Assembly: GCA_025358085.1 (NCBI GenBank)
Contig: JANYKT010000003.1
Location: forward strand, 1-46,466
Direction of reading: 5' to 3'
Source of the DNA: Deltaproteobacteria bacterium
GTDB taxonomy: Bacteria; Myxococcota; Myxococcia; Myxococcales; 40CM-4-68-19
Length of the DNA: 46,466 bases
Shown: positions 28,084 through 37,300 of the stretch, piece by piece
Numbering within the stretch: position 1 is the stretch's first letter
Layout of the letters: each line of letters opens with the position of its first letter
Position numbers and translations under genes: made by a program
Notes under the pieces: generated by a model
The model's input: only the letters and a program-made list of their open reading frames with translations
Databases searched by the model: none
What the model was told of the DNA's origin: nothing

Positions 28084-29325
28084 CCGGCGCGCCTCGTCGA
28101 AGCGCTCGGGCTCGACGTAGAGCCGCGCCAGCGTGGCCGCCTCGGCATAGCGCTCATAGAGCGGCGTGTAATCGCCCACCGGCAACTCCCCCCGGGGCGT
28201 CTTTACCCAGAGCGTAGCTTCCTTTCCATACTGGCTGAGGACCCCGCGACTCACGGTCTGGAAACAGTCCACGCCGGCCTCGTCGAGCTGCAGCTTCTGT
28301 TGCCCAAGCTCGTTGCCATCGTCTCCGGGAACGTTCTCCAGCAACAGCCGATATCCCTGCCGCCGCACGATGCGCCGCGCCCAGGGATTCTTTGAATTGC
28401 GCAGGGCCGTCAGCAGCGTGACGTCGTCGTGACCCAGGTATTCATCGATATCGGAAGGCAGCTGGTATTCGTTTTCCGAGGTATCGCAATAGCGCTGCAG
28501 CAGGACCTCATATCCCACGCTCGCATGATGAAAGTAGACGCTGAGGAACATGTGATAGCGGGAGAGCAGGAAATCCTCGAAGGCGAACACCGCGCGGTGC
28601 TGCAGCGCCAGGAAGACCCGGCCGTCGCGCTCGACGTGACCCAGGTTCTGGATGATCCAGTCGGCGTCGAACTTGCCGTAGTTGACACCAGTAAAGAATG
28701 AATCGCGCTGCAGGTAATCCATCCGGTCGGCGTCCAGCTCGCCCGAGACCACTTGTCTGAGGATGGGCAGCAGGTCGCGACCGCGGCTCTTGAATGGATG
28801 TGGCCCCGGTGGCGGCCGGCCGCAGATCAGCGAGGCGATGTGCTCCGGCGCAATTCCATGGGAGCCCATGCATCTGCGGATCTCGGCGGCCAGGCCCGAG
28901 TCGAGCACCAGCTTGAGCGTGTAGTCCTCGTGATCCGCCCGCCGGTCGCGCCTGCGCTTCTCGGCCAGGGCCCACTCGGGGACGTGGAGGTCTTCGACCC
29001 GCGGCATGATCCGCTCGGTGGCGTGCGAAAGCGGCGCGTGACCCAGATCGTGGAACAACACCGCGAGCCGCAGCGTCTGGCGGAAGCGGTCCCGATCGTC
29101 GAGGTCCAGCTCCAGCCGCGGCGCGAGCGCGTCGAAGACCCTGGTGGCGACCGCCATGGCGCCAAGGCAATGCGCGTAGCGGGTGTGCGTCGCGCCCGGA
29201 AAAGCCAGGTCGGCGAAGCCCAGCTGCTTGATGTTGCGCAGCCGCTGGAATTGCGGGCTGTCCAAAAGCGCGCGCTCGTCGGCGGTGATCTCGATGGCGC
29301 CGTGAATGGGGTCGCGGATGTGCAT
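28069..29325 (-). CDS. HD-superfamily hydrolase (dGTPase/SAMHD1-like, COG1078)
   Basis: A 418-residue HD hydrolase of the group that includes bacterial YdhJ-like proteins and is related to SAMHD1 dNTPases. The N-terminus MHIRDPIHGAIEITADE and QFQRLRNIKQLG are typical. The HD site is visible as HTRYAHCLGAM (His), LFHDLGHAPLSH (His-Asp) and the downstream ADRMDYLQRDSFFTG (Asp). C-terminal segments are less conserved. Substrate is unknown; dNTP or cyclic nucleotide hydrolysis is family knowledge, not seen here. A decayed copy of its first 50 bases occurs 400 bp upstream at 29717-29764. It overlaps the PAS gene by 15 bp at the 3' end. Confidence 0.88.
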   Translation of the reverse strand: MHIRDPIHGAIEITADERALLDSPQFQRLRNIKQLGFADLAFPGATHTRYAHCLGAMAVATRVFDALAPRLELDLDDRDRFRQTLRLAVLFHDLGHAPLSHATERIMPRVEDLHVPEWALAEKRRRDRRADHEDYTLKLVLDSGLAAEIRRCMGSHGIAPEHIASLICGRPPPGPHPFKSRGRDLLPILRQVVSGELDADRMDYLQRDSFFTGVNYGKFDADWIIQNLGHVERDGRVFLALQHRAVFAFEDFLLSRYHMFLSVYFHHASVGYEVLLQRYCDTSENEYQLPSDIDEYLGHDDVTLLTALRNSKNPWARRIVRRQGYRLLLENVPGDDGNELGQQKLQLDEAGVDCFQTVSRGVLSQYGKEATLWVKTPRGELPVGDYTPLYERYAEAATLARLYVEPERFDEARRLLAL

Positions 29326-29336
29326 CGCGGCAGAAT

Positions 29337-29687
29337 CTATTCCAGAATCCCGCGGCGTGGGTCGAAGGATCTATCTATTTCTATTTGCCATCTTCCACCC
29401 CAAAGCCGTCGACCTCGGACCAGACGCGCAGCTGCAGGTCCCATTGCATCCAGGCCAGGCGACGACACGCGGAAGGACAGGCTGGGGTTCGGGCAAAGGG
29501 GTAGCGGGCTCAGCAGCGTCCCGTTGACGAAGCGGCCGTCGAAGGAGACCTCGCCGATCCACATCTCTTCATGCGGCGGCTTCCGCCTGAACAGCGAGGG
29601 AGGATCGCGGAACCCCGCCTTGACCGCAGCCAGCGCGAGACCTTTGCCGATGCGCCGCGCTTCCCAGGCCAGCTCGGCGCCGGGTTG
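29337..29687 (-). pseudogene. Decayed coding remnant, unrecognised
   Basis: Part of the 446-bp stretch between the HD gene and the CPBP gene, which contains no intact gene. On the minus strand one frame is open from 29687 to the stop at 29337, including PGAELAWEARRIGKGLALAA and MWIGEVSFDGRFVNGTLL. In a different frame, coding-like sequence continues as LAWMQWDLQLRVWSEVDGFG up to a stop at 29381. This suggests a frameshift within a former gene. No start codon and ribosome site go with either frame in a convincing way. I do not recognise the protein. Confidence 0.45.
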
Positions 29688-29716
29688 TCAGAACAGCGTC
29701 TTATCGACCCTACGGT

Positions 29717-29764
29717 GTCTTCGCTGATAATTTCGATGGCGCCATGAACGGGGTCGCGGATGTC
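29717..29764 (-). repeat. Broken duplicate of the start of the HD-hydrolase gene
   Basis: On the minus strand this short stretch encodes DIRDPVHGAIEIISED in frame. The intact HD gene begins MHIRDPIHGAIEITADE at 29325. The DNA stretches are near-identical over about 35 bases, with changes mostly at silent positions. After this copy the similarity ends and the frame runs on into unrelated residues. It has no ATG because the codon corresponding to Met-His is changed. It is a remnant of a second HD-type gene or a local duplication. Confidence 0.65.
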
Positions 29765-29771
29765 CCTTTGT

Positions 29772-30767
29772 TCAAAGCGGCGTGGCGTACGAGAGGGCGA
29801 GTGGGGAGTTCTTCGGGTCCAGCACGAACGAGACCGCTTCAATCAGGAAGTCGTACCAGAAGTGAATCGCCACCGACGGCGCGAGGCTGTAGCCGCTGGC
29901 GCGATATTCATAGCCAAGATAGCTGCCCAATAACGTTATGAACGGCACGCCGACCAATAGATAGGAGACTCGCTGGCTCGAATCCATGAAGAAGATATTG
30001 GTCGAATGGATCAGGCCGAAGGCGAGCGAGCCGTAGATGAGCCCGCGGTCTTCGCCATAGCGGCGCGCCCAGCCCGATTGCAGCACGCCGCGAAAGGCCG
30101 TCTCCTCCGCGAGCGCGACGTGCTCGAAGAGGCCGACGCCGATACCGACCGCCACCGGATATCCCCAGGACGAATTGACCGTCTGGCCGAAGAGCACCGG
30201 CCGCTTGCCGAAGCCCTGCGTGCTGAGCGGGCCGTCGGTGATGCGCGAGACCAAAAGCCCTGCCGCGAGCGTTCCCGCGATGCCGAGGAAGACGCCGGGA
30301 CGCGAGAGCACCTCGCTCGAGAAGGGCGCGGCAGCCAGCTCGCCGAGGTTCTCCTGCGGCACGAACAGAAGCTTGTCGGCGCGCTGCTGCTCCAGCACGG
30401 CGTCCATCACGCCCAGCGTCAGCAGATCGCCAAAAGCGAGCAGCGGCGCAGCGGCGGCGGGCGCGCTGATGTTCTGGTTGATGGCAGCGGTGATGGCGGT
30501 GCCCAGCTCGGCGGCGCCCAGCCCCGCCAGCAGAAGGCCGGTGCGCTCGGCCCCATAGCAGTATTGCGCGGCGCCGGGCCACAGCGAGCCCCAGCGCGGA
30601 TTGCATTGAGCTGCATGAACTTTACCCGCGGCCTCGAGTTCGCGGTCGCTGGGGGATTCAGCGCGGTCGAGCCGGGCTGGATGCATCACCGGCGCGCAGC
30701 CGGGATTCAGCAGCACGGCGACCGCCAGCAAAAGCGCAGGTGAAAGCGCCGGCGCGCAAAGCTTCAG
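29772..30767 (-). CDS. CPBP-family intramembrane metalloprotease, probable lipoprotein start
   Basis: A 331-residue CAAX-processing/bacteriocin-type (CPBP, Abi) protease. The three family motifs are EETAFRGVLQSGWARR (EExxxR), FGLIHSTN and IHFWYDFLIEA. From CTG 30767 the N-terminus reads MKLCAPALSPALLLAVAVLL followed by NPGC, a classic signal with a lipobox-like end. No ATG, GTG or TTG gives this. The CTG overlaps the TGA of the upstream hydroxylase gene as CTGA, implying translational coupling. Four or five membrane helices follow. Longer starts run into the other gene. Substrate unknown. Confidence 0.85.
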   Translation of the reverse strand: MKLCAPALSPALLLAVAVLLNPGCAPVMHPARLDRAESPSDRELEAAGKVHAAQCNPRWGSLWPGAAQYCYGAERTGLLLAGLGAAELGTAITAAINQNISAPAAAAPLLAFGDLLTLGVMDAVLEQQRADKLLFVPQENLGELAAAPFSSEVLSRPGVFLGIAGTLAAGLLVSRITDGPLSTQGFGKRPVLFGQTVNSSWGYPVAVGIGVGLFEHVALAEETAFRGVLQSGWARRYGEDRGLIYGSLAFGLIHSTNIFFMDSSQRVSYLLVGVPFITLLGSYLGYEYRASGYSLAPSVAIHFWYDFLIEAVSFVLDPKNSPLALSYATPL

Positions 30768-31402
30768 GCCGCGGCCCCGTGACCGTCTTTGCCGCCGGGC
30801 TCGGTGCCTTCCTCGGAAAGCCCCTGATAACGGTCGCGGGGATAGGTGCGAAAGACATGATCCCAGAGCGGCGTCGTGATCCCGTAGCGAACACCGGGCG
30901 TCTGGAAATGATGCACCAGGTGATACTTGCGCAGCCACTTGCCAATGGCCGTGGTTGGAGTGGCGTGGTGCAGATAGTAATGAGTCAGGTCGTACCAGAT
31001 ATAGCCGCCGACGAGACCGGCGAAGAAGGCGTGCTCGAGGTGGCCGAGGAGCGGGCGCAGCGCGTACCAGAGAATGACGGTGATCAACGCCGTGACGGTG
31101 GGCGGCATCACCAGCCGGTCGCGGTCCCAGGGATAATCATGGTGGATGCCGTGAATGAGCCAGGACGCGTCCTGCTGCAGCTCGGACCCGGGCGACGGCT
31201 CGAAATGAAACACGAAGCGGTGAAGCAAGTATTCGAGCAGGGTCCAGGCGAGCGCTCCAAAGGCAACAGTGAGAGCGAGCGTGATTGCCGGCAGCCCGCG
31301 GGCGCGCCAGAGGCAATAAAGAGTGAAGGGGCCCCAGATGCCGACCACATGCGCCGGGCGCACGCGCGAGAAGTACTTGTCCACCCAGGGAATGGTGAAC
31401 AT
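30764..31402 (-). CDS. Fatty acid hydroxylase / sterol desaturase family protein
   Basis: A membrane di-iron hydroxylase. Histidine clusters are complete: HRFVFH, HGIHHD, HYYLHHA and HLVHHF, and the loop PWDRDRLVMPPTVTA is typical of fatty acid 2-hydroxylase-like enzymes. Several membrane helices surround them. I start at ATG 31402 (MFTIPWVDKYF) because GGGAG lies seven bases upstream; ATG 31459 adds 19 residues. It is the first gene of a two-gene unit with the CPBP protease, overlapping by CTGA. The likely substrate is a membrane fatty acyl chain or ceramide-like lipid, which is inference. It diverges from the NUDIX-MBL gene. Confidence 0.9.
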   Translation of the reverse strand: MFTIPWVDKYFSRVRPAHVVGIWGPFTLYCLWRARGLPAITLALTVAFGALAWTLLEYLLHRFVFHFEPSPGSELQQDASWLIHGIHHDYPWDRDRLVMPPTVTALITVILWYALRPLLGHLEHAFFAGLVGGYIWYDLTHYYLHHATPTTAIGKWLRKYHLVHHFQTPGVRYGITTPLWDHVFRTYPRDRYQGLSEEGTEPGGKDGHGAAA

Positions 31403-31510
31403 GGTGGGACTCCCGCGGAGCGGCCGGTCGAGCTTCGGGTGCGGGGCGAGGTAGAACATCGGGCCTCGATTAACGGATCGCGCCCTGCGGCGCAAGGGAG
31501 CCTGTTGACC

Positions 31511-33001
31511 ATGCCGAGCGTGCGAACCGCAGCGTCTGTCGTGCTGCACCGCCCGGATGGACGGGTGTTCTGGGTACGGCGCGGAGAGCAGCTCAGATTC
31601 GCGGGTGGCTTCTATGCTTTCCCCGGTGGCGCCATCGATCTGGACGATGCGGCGATTGTGCTCGCGAACGGAGGGCACCTCGACGCGACCGAGGCGCCGT
31701 CCATCGTGGCCGCCGCCCGCGAGCTGTTCGAAGAGACCGGCGTGCTGGCGGTACCTGGGGCCGAGCGCATTCCGGCTGCGGAGCGGAAAGCCGTTCGCGA
31801 GTGGCTGCTCAAAGGCGAAACAAGCTTCGCCGAGCTGCTGAGGCGGCACGGGCTCAAGCTCGACGCGGGTCAATTTCTTCCCGCCGGGCGCTGGGTCACG
31901 CCGCTCGCCATGCCAGTGCGCTTCGATGCGCGCTTCTATCTGGTCGAGTTGCCGCGGGGTGAGATCGCCGAAGTGTGGCCGGGAGAGCTTTCGGACGGCG
32001 AGTGGATCCTGCCGGCCGAAGCGCTCGCCCGCTATGACGCTGGCACAGCCCTGCTCCATCCGCCGGCGTGGCATACGCTGAAGTCGCTCTCCGTCGTGGC
32101 GACCGCGCGGGAAGCGGCGCCGCTCCTGCTCGACCCGGCCCGCGCGCCCTGGAAGATGCCGATGAGCGAGCACATCGTGCAGCGCATCGAGTTGCAGCGC
32201 GGCGTGGTGCTCGTGCCGCTGCGCACGCCCACGCTCTTGCCCGCGACGCACACCAATTGCCTGTTGCTCGGGGACGACCGGCTCTGGGTAGTGGACCCGG
32301 GCTCGCCGTATCCCGAGGAGCAGGAAGTGCTGCGGCGCACGCTCGCGGCGCTGTCCGCCGAAGGCCGCAAGGCGGTCGGTATCGTGTTGACGCACCATCA
32401 CATCGACCATATCGGCGGCGCGCAACTCTTAAGCAGCGAGCTTGAGCTGCCCATCGCGGCCACGGCGGAGACGGCGGCGCTCTTGCCTGGGCTGCGCGTC
32501 GACAAGATCCTGCGCGACGGCGACCGGCTCGAGGTGGGCCCGCGCGGCTGGCGCTGTCTGCATTTGCCCGGGCATACGCGCGGACATCTCTGCTTGATCG
32601 AGGACGGGAGCTCCGCGGTGGTGGCGGGGGATTTGGTGGCTGGCACCGGGACCGTGATCATCGATCCTCCCGAAGGGGATATGACCGATTACCTGGCCTC
32701 GCTGGACCGGCTATTGAATGAAAAGCCCGGGACGTTATATCCGGCGCACGGACCGGTGGTGCCCGGTGGGGTGGCCCGGCTGCGGGGCTATGTAAAGCAC
32801 CGTCTGGAGCGCGAGGAGCGCGTGGTGCAAGCGCTCGCGGCGCAGGGGAAAGCGACGCCTGCGCAGCTGGTGCCGAATGCCTATCCGGACATCAAGCCCG
32901 AGCTCTATCCCTTTGCCGAGCGCAGTCTGCTGGCGCATCTAATCAAGCTGGTTCGGGATGGCCGCGCGGTCGAGCACGACGGCCTCTACCAGGCGAATTA
33001 A
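31511..33001 (+). CDS. NUDIX hydrolase fused to metallo-beta-lactamase fold
   Basis: A 496-residue two-domain protein. The N-terminal half is NUDIX-like: GGFYAFPGGAIDLDD begins the box and AAARELFEETGVL closes it (the REuxEExGu core), with a roughly 25-residue insertion in between. The C-terminal half is an MBL hydrolase with THHHIDHIGG, HLPGHTRGHLCL, AGDLVAGTGT and YPAHGPVV. A final winged-helix-like end is typical for LACTB2-like MBL proteins. ATG 31511 is used because the upstream frame only runs into the divergent gene. The two halves suggest one enzyme hydrolyses a nucleotide-like and a (thio)ester or phosphodiester bond. Substrates unknown. Confidence 0.9.
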   Translation: MPSVRTAASVVLHRPDGRVFWVRRGEQLRFAGGFYAFPGGAIDLDDAAIVLANGGHLDATEAPSIVAAARELFEETGVLAVPGAERIPAAERKAVREWLLKGETSFAELLRRHGLKLDAGQFLPAGRWVTPLAMPVRFDARFYLVELPRGEIAEVWPGELSDGEWILPAEALARYDAGTALLHPPAWHTLKSLSVVATAREAAPLLLDPARAPWKMPMSEHIVQRIELQRGVVLVPLRTPTLLPATHTNCLLLGDDRLWVVDPGSPYPEEQEVLRRTLAALSAEGRKAVGIVLTHHHIDHIGGAQLLSSELELPIAATAETAALLPGLRVDKILRDGDRLEVGPRGWRCLHLPGHTRGHLCLIEDGSSAVVAGDLVAGTGTVIIDPPEGDMTDYLASLDRLLNEKPGTLYPAHGPVVPGGVARLRGYVKHRLEREERVVQALAAQGKATPAQLVPNAYPDIKPELYPFAERSLLAHLIKLVRDGRAVEHDGLYQAN

Positions 33002-33003
33002 AC

Positions 33004-33068
33004 CGGGGACACCATACGCATTTCCCCTGGCCAGCCTCGCGGCGCAGGAAATCCGTATGGTGTCCCCG
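33004..33068. repeat. REP/MITE-like palindrome between convergent genes
   Basis: Two 22-bp arms (33004-33025 and 33047-33068) pair with one mismatch around a 21-nt loop. The outer part reads GGGGACACCATACG and, on the other side, CGTATGGTGTCCCC followed by GTATTTT. I recall very similar GGGGACACCATAC palindromes in many bacterial genomes near RAYT (REP-associated tyrosine transposase) genes; no such gene is in this window. It fills almost the whole gap between the ends of the NUDIX-MBL and fadL genes, so it may also act as a two-way terminator. Confidence 0.8.
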
Positions 33069-33074
33069 TATTTT

Positions 33075-34304
33075 CTATTTCAGGCGGTAGGCGAGGCCGA
33101 CGCTCAAGATGTTCGAGTGCGTGTCGTACGAGCCCTGGAAAGTGTCGGCGCTGGTGGTGGTGGTGGTGTCTTCCTTGTCGAAGAAGTATGCCGCCGACAG
33201 CTCGAGGTTCCTGGTCAGGTTGAAGGTCGCGCCCACCGTCACCGCGGTGGAGTTGGCGTCGGGGATGGACGGGTTCAGCCGATCGGTGTTGGTCGGCGAG
33301 ATGTCGCGCAGCACGCCGGCGCGAACCTTCAGTGCCGGCAGCACCGTGTACTCGGCGCCAAGCCGATAGGTCTGGCCGTTGTGGTAATCGCGCGGCACGA
33401 TCACGCTGGTACCGAGCGTGCCGACGAACGCGTCCTGGCGATAGACGACGAAGCGCTCGAAGGTGAAGCCTGCCGAGACCAGCAGCGGCGCGATGGGCCT
33501 GAATGCGACGCCAGCGCTGAGCTGGTTCGGGAAGGTCAGCGCGTGATTGACGCTCTGGTCGAGCGCGCTGGGCTTCAGCGCCGCCGGGGCGTTGTCGAAG
33601 TGAGCAAAGCCGCTGAAGTTGATGGCGGCCTGGTGCTTGTAATCGATGCCGATGGTGAGCGGCAGATCGGCAACCGGCGTGATCTCGGTGGAGAGGTCGA
33701 AGCTCGGCGCGCCGCCAGCGGTGCCCAACTCGGCGCCGCCGGTTTGGCCGAGGAAGTTCACGTCCTGGGTCAGGTGCTCGGTGCCGCGGTAATAGACGAG
33801 ACCGCCGCCGAGCTTGATCTGCTTGATCGGCTGGATGGCGAGCATGGCGTAGATGCCATAGATGCGCCGGTCCACCGTGGTGACCTGGGTGGCGCCCGTC
33901 CAGCCGCCCGGCCAGTACACCTGGCCGCCGCCGGGGACGCTCAGGCCGACGCCCAAGCCGTAGCCCATATCGTTGTACTTGCCGCCGTAGCTGACGAAGG
34001 CGGTGGGCGGATACGCGGGGCGCGTGTTCATGCTCGAAGAGTCATTGATTTTGGGCGAGATCCTGAAGGTGTCGTTCCAGGTGCTCTCGAGGTCGATGAG
34101 CGACCCCGACACCGAGATGTCGAATCCTTCCTGTCCCGCCAGCGCCGCCGGGTTCCTGACCGTGGCGGCCGCGCTGTTCTGGGCGGCGATGGCCGAGTCG
34201 GCCATGCCCATGTCGCGCGGGTTGGTGTTGGGGACGACGTAGCCACCGGCGAAGGCCGAAGCCGGGCCGAGGAGCACCGCTGCTGCGAGAAGGGAATTGC
34301 GCAT
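33075..34304 (-). CDS. OmpP1/FadL/TodX family outer-membrane transporter
   Basis: A 409-residue long-chain fatty acid or hydrophobic-substrate channel. ATG 34304 is used because GAGGA lies seven bases upstream; ATG 34316 is also possible and overlaps the lipase stop (TAATG). The signal peptide is MRNSLLAAAVLLGPASAFA. The mature start, GGYVVPNTNPRDMGMADSAI with the following NPAALAGQ, is the FadL hatch signature. The rest has barrel strands. A VolA-like lipase gene lies just upstream on the same strand. In Vibrio cholerae, VolA and FadL are partners: the lipase frees fatty acids that the channel imports. The pairing supports both calls. Confidence 0.9.
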   Translation of the reverse strand: MRNSLLAAAVLLGPASAFAGGYVVPNTNPRDMGMADSAIAAQNSAAATVRNPAALAGQEGFDISVSGSLIDLESTWNDTFRISPKINDSSSMNTRPAYPPTAFVSYGGKYNDMGYGLGVGLSVPGGGQVYWPGGWTGATQVTTVDRRIYGIYAMLAIQPIKQIKLGGGLVYYRGTEHLTQDVNFLGQTGGAELGTAGGAPSFDLSTEITPVADLPLTIGIDYKHQAAINFSGFAHFDNAPAALKPSALDQSVNHALTFPNQLSAGVAFRPIAPLLVSAGFTFERFVVYRQDAFVGTLGTSVIVPRDYHNGQTYRLGAEYTVLPALKVRAGVLRDISPTNTDRLNPSIPDANSTAVTVGATFNLTRNLELSAAYFFDKEDTTTTTSADTFQGSYDTHSNILSVGLAYRLK

Positions 34305-34315
34305 GTTCGTCCTCA

Positions 34316-37300
34316 TTACGGGGTCTCGGCGGGCGCGGGGTGGATATCGGAGTAGAGGAACTTCGCGGCGTCGTCCTGCGCGGCCTTGGTCAGCGTCGCG
34401 ATGTCGGTCTGGTACGTGGCCGGGGTACCTGCCGTCAGCGGCGCATTCTCGGCGCCCCAGTTGGTGATGAAGCCGTGCGGCACCGGGCCTCCACCCGAAA
34501 TCGCGCAGGGCGCGCGCGGCGTCGCGGCGGCGTTGCCTGGGTAATAGAAGACGGTCTGCGTGGCCGCGCTGGCGGACTCCGGACCGAGGCCGGTCAAACC
34601 GTACAGCAGCAGATTGAACGCATTCGGAACGGTCGCGTCGCAATTGGCAAGCTGGCCGAGAACCTTCTTCGGCGCCTGCTTCGTGCCCGCAACTGGCGAG
34701 AGGGGATTGGGGAGCGGGTCAGCGATCATGTGCGAGGCAAAGTTGATCGGGTCGGCTGGGTCGAGGATCCACTTGGCCACGTTGATGAACTGCAGGTAAG
34801 CCGCGGTGCCAGGCGCGATGCCGAGCCCGAGCAGGAGCTTGTTGAGATCCGGAGTCAGCGAGGGCGAGTTCGAGAACACATCCACGATGGTGCCGCCGCC
34901 GACGTTGAGCACTGCCTTTCCGATGCGCGGGTTCGCCGCCACGTCGAGCACACCCTGGATAGAACCGAGCGACTGGCCGAGGAAGTAGATCCTGGTCGGA
35001 TCGATCACCACGCCGAAGTTGCCGGCCAGCGAATAGAAGATGCTGTCTTGCGGCTGCGCGGTCGCTGGCGGGTGCGTCGGGTCGAGGCCCAGTACGTGCA
35101 CCAGCTGGCTTTGATCGATGATGTCCTGCCGGAAGGTGTCGCGGGTGCGGAAGAGGTTTCCGCTGATGAGGAAGTTGCTCGAAACGGCCGGGGTGCCGGC
35201 GTTGGGGAGGTAGTTCGCGCCACTGCAGCGGGTGGTGGTGGGATCACAGTACGGCTTGTTCAGGTAAAAGCTGCCGCCGTTGGCTGGAACGGCCAGCAAA
35301 GCCGCGGGGCCGGTGCAGGTGCCGGGCGTGGCGCCCGCGGCATCGCCCTGGCCGGCCGCGACCGGATCCTGCACGCAGCTGGCGCCGGTGACGCACTGGT
35401 TGCTGTTGCTGCAGAGGCTGCGGTCGCCCTGCTTGGCGGCGTCGATGGCGGCCACCGCGATGCCGTTGCGCGCCATCTCGTTGGCGACGGTGAGCATGGC
35501 GGCGCGGCTGCTGCCGATGCCGTGGCGGAAGATCACCAGCGGCACCGCGCACGGCGCGCCTGCCGCCGGGATGCAGCCGGGCCCGCCGCCGGGCACCGGC
35601 ACCGGGACCTGCGGCATCGAGATCAGGACGCGAATCGGGACCGGGTTCGGCACCGGCGGATTGGTGAAGGCGCCCGTCTTGAGGTCGAGCAGCTCCGGGG
35701 TGACGATGACCGACTCGATGATGCCGCCGATCTTGTCGTTCGGGATCACCGCCGGGTCGAGGCCGTAGCGGCCCCACACGGCGTTGACGTCGGTGCCGCC
35801 GGTGTTGGGGCCGAAGCCGGCGCAGGTTCCGCCACTGACGGTGTTGGTGCAGAAGCTCGCGGTGTGGCCGGGGACCGGACCCGCGAGCGCCGCGGTCAGC
35901 GCAGGAGGGAAGGCCAGATTGTACGGCAGCGCGCCCAGCTGCACTGCCGTCGCGGTGATGCTCTGGGTGCGGAAGGTGTACGCCATCGCGACGTGCTCCT
36001 TGGAGATGCCCTTCTCTGCGGCGAGCGTGCCCACGGGCAGCTGCAGCAGCTGGCGGAACTGCTCCAGCGTGGGCGCCTGCGCGTCGCTGACGCCGGCCAC
36101 GGCCGAGTGGCCATTGGCGACGAGGGGGTTGGTGAAGAAGAGCAGCTTCGCCAGCGTGCTGCGCACGAGGCCGGCTCCGGTCAGGTCCTTCACGCCATCG
36201 GTGATGAGCACCGCGTACTCGGTGGCTTCCTTCAGCGGCGGCAGTATGGCGAGCTTGCCGGCGGGCAGCGGAACCGGAATGGCAGGCTGCAGGCCGATCG
36301 CGGTCGAGACTTTGACGTTGCTCACCGTCTGCGTGATGGCCGGCGGCTCGGCGACGAAGCGCGGGGTCTTGCCCGCCGCGATCTCGGTGATCTCGGCCAG
36401 CCGGGTGGCGGTGGGCGGAGAGGTCTTGAGGTTCAGCTCATAGAGGAAGACGGTGCCCGCGTTGACGGTGCCGGCGTTGATGGGCGCCGAGGTCTGAGAG
36501 AGGATCATCGCGGTGGTGCTGAAGCCGTCGAGCGTGGCGATGCCGGCGGCGAGCGGGCCGAAGGCCGGGTTGTTCACCACGGTCTTGCCGCCAGTGGCCG
36601 GGTCGAGCAGGAAGTCGGAGGGCAGCGGGATCAGGCCGGCGCCGGGGTCGGTCTCGACGTGGGTGGCGGCCGGCGCGATCTTGAAGGTGCCGAGAACCGC
36701 GATCTCCTGCTGGGGGAAGGTGCCGTTGATGGCGGTGAGCGGCAGGAGATAGCCCTGCCGGATGTGCTCGAGCTGCGCGGCGGCGGTGGCCTTCTCCGCG
36801 GCGCTGTTGCCCGGGATGATGGCAACGTTGGCCGGGTCGGTCAGCGTCTGGCCCTGAAGCAGCAGGTACATGGTGGGCGTGGGGTTGATGCCCGCGCTGC
36901 TGCCGGTGACCTGGACGCCGCTTGCGCCGCCGCGGACCGCGACCACGTACTGGCCAGGCGCGAAGCGGCGGCTGCCGGTGGCGTTGGGCTTCTTGTGCAG
37001 GGTCAGCGTTCCGGTCGAGGTGCCCTTGACGTAGTCGGCCGCGGTGGGCTGCTCGATGGCGACCTTGGGGAAGCCTGCCGTCAGGCTGATTACCACCACG
37101 TTGGGCGTGGCGCCGGCCTTGTTGATGCTGGTGACGTCGAGGTCGGGAGCGCTGGCCGTCAGCGCGCCGGTGTTGGAGTCGATGGTCTGGCGAACGAAGT
37201 CCACTGTGATGGGGACCTCCTGGTCATTCGGGAAGCCGCCCGCGGCCTGGAATGCCTGCAGCAGCTCCTTCTGCGCGCCGGTCTGGCTGGCGACAGTCTC

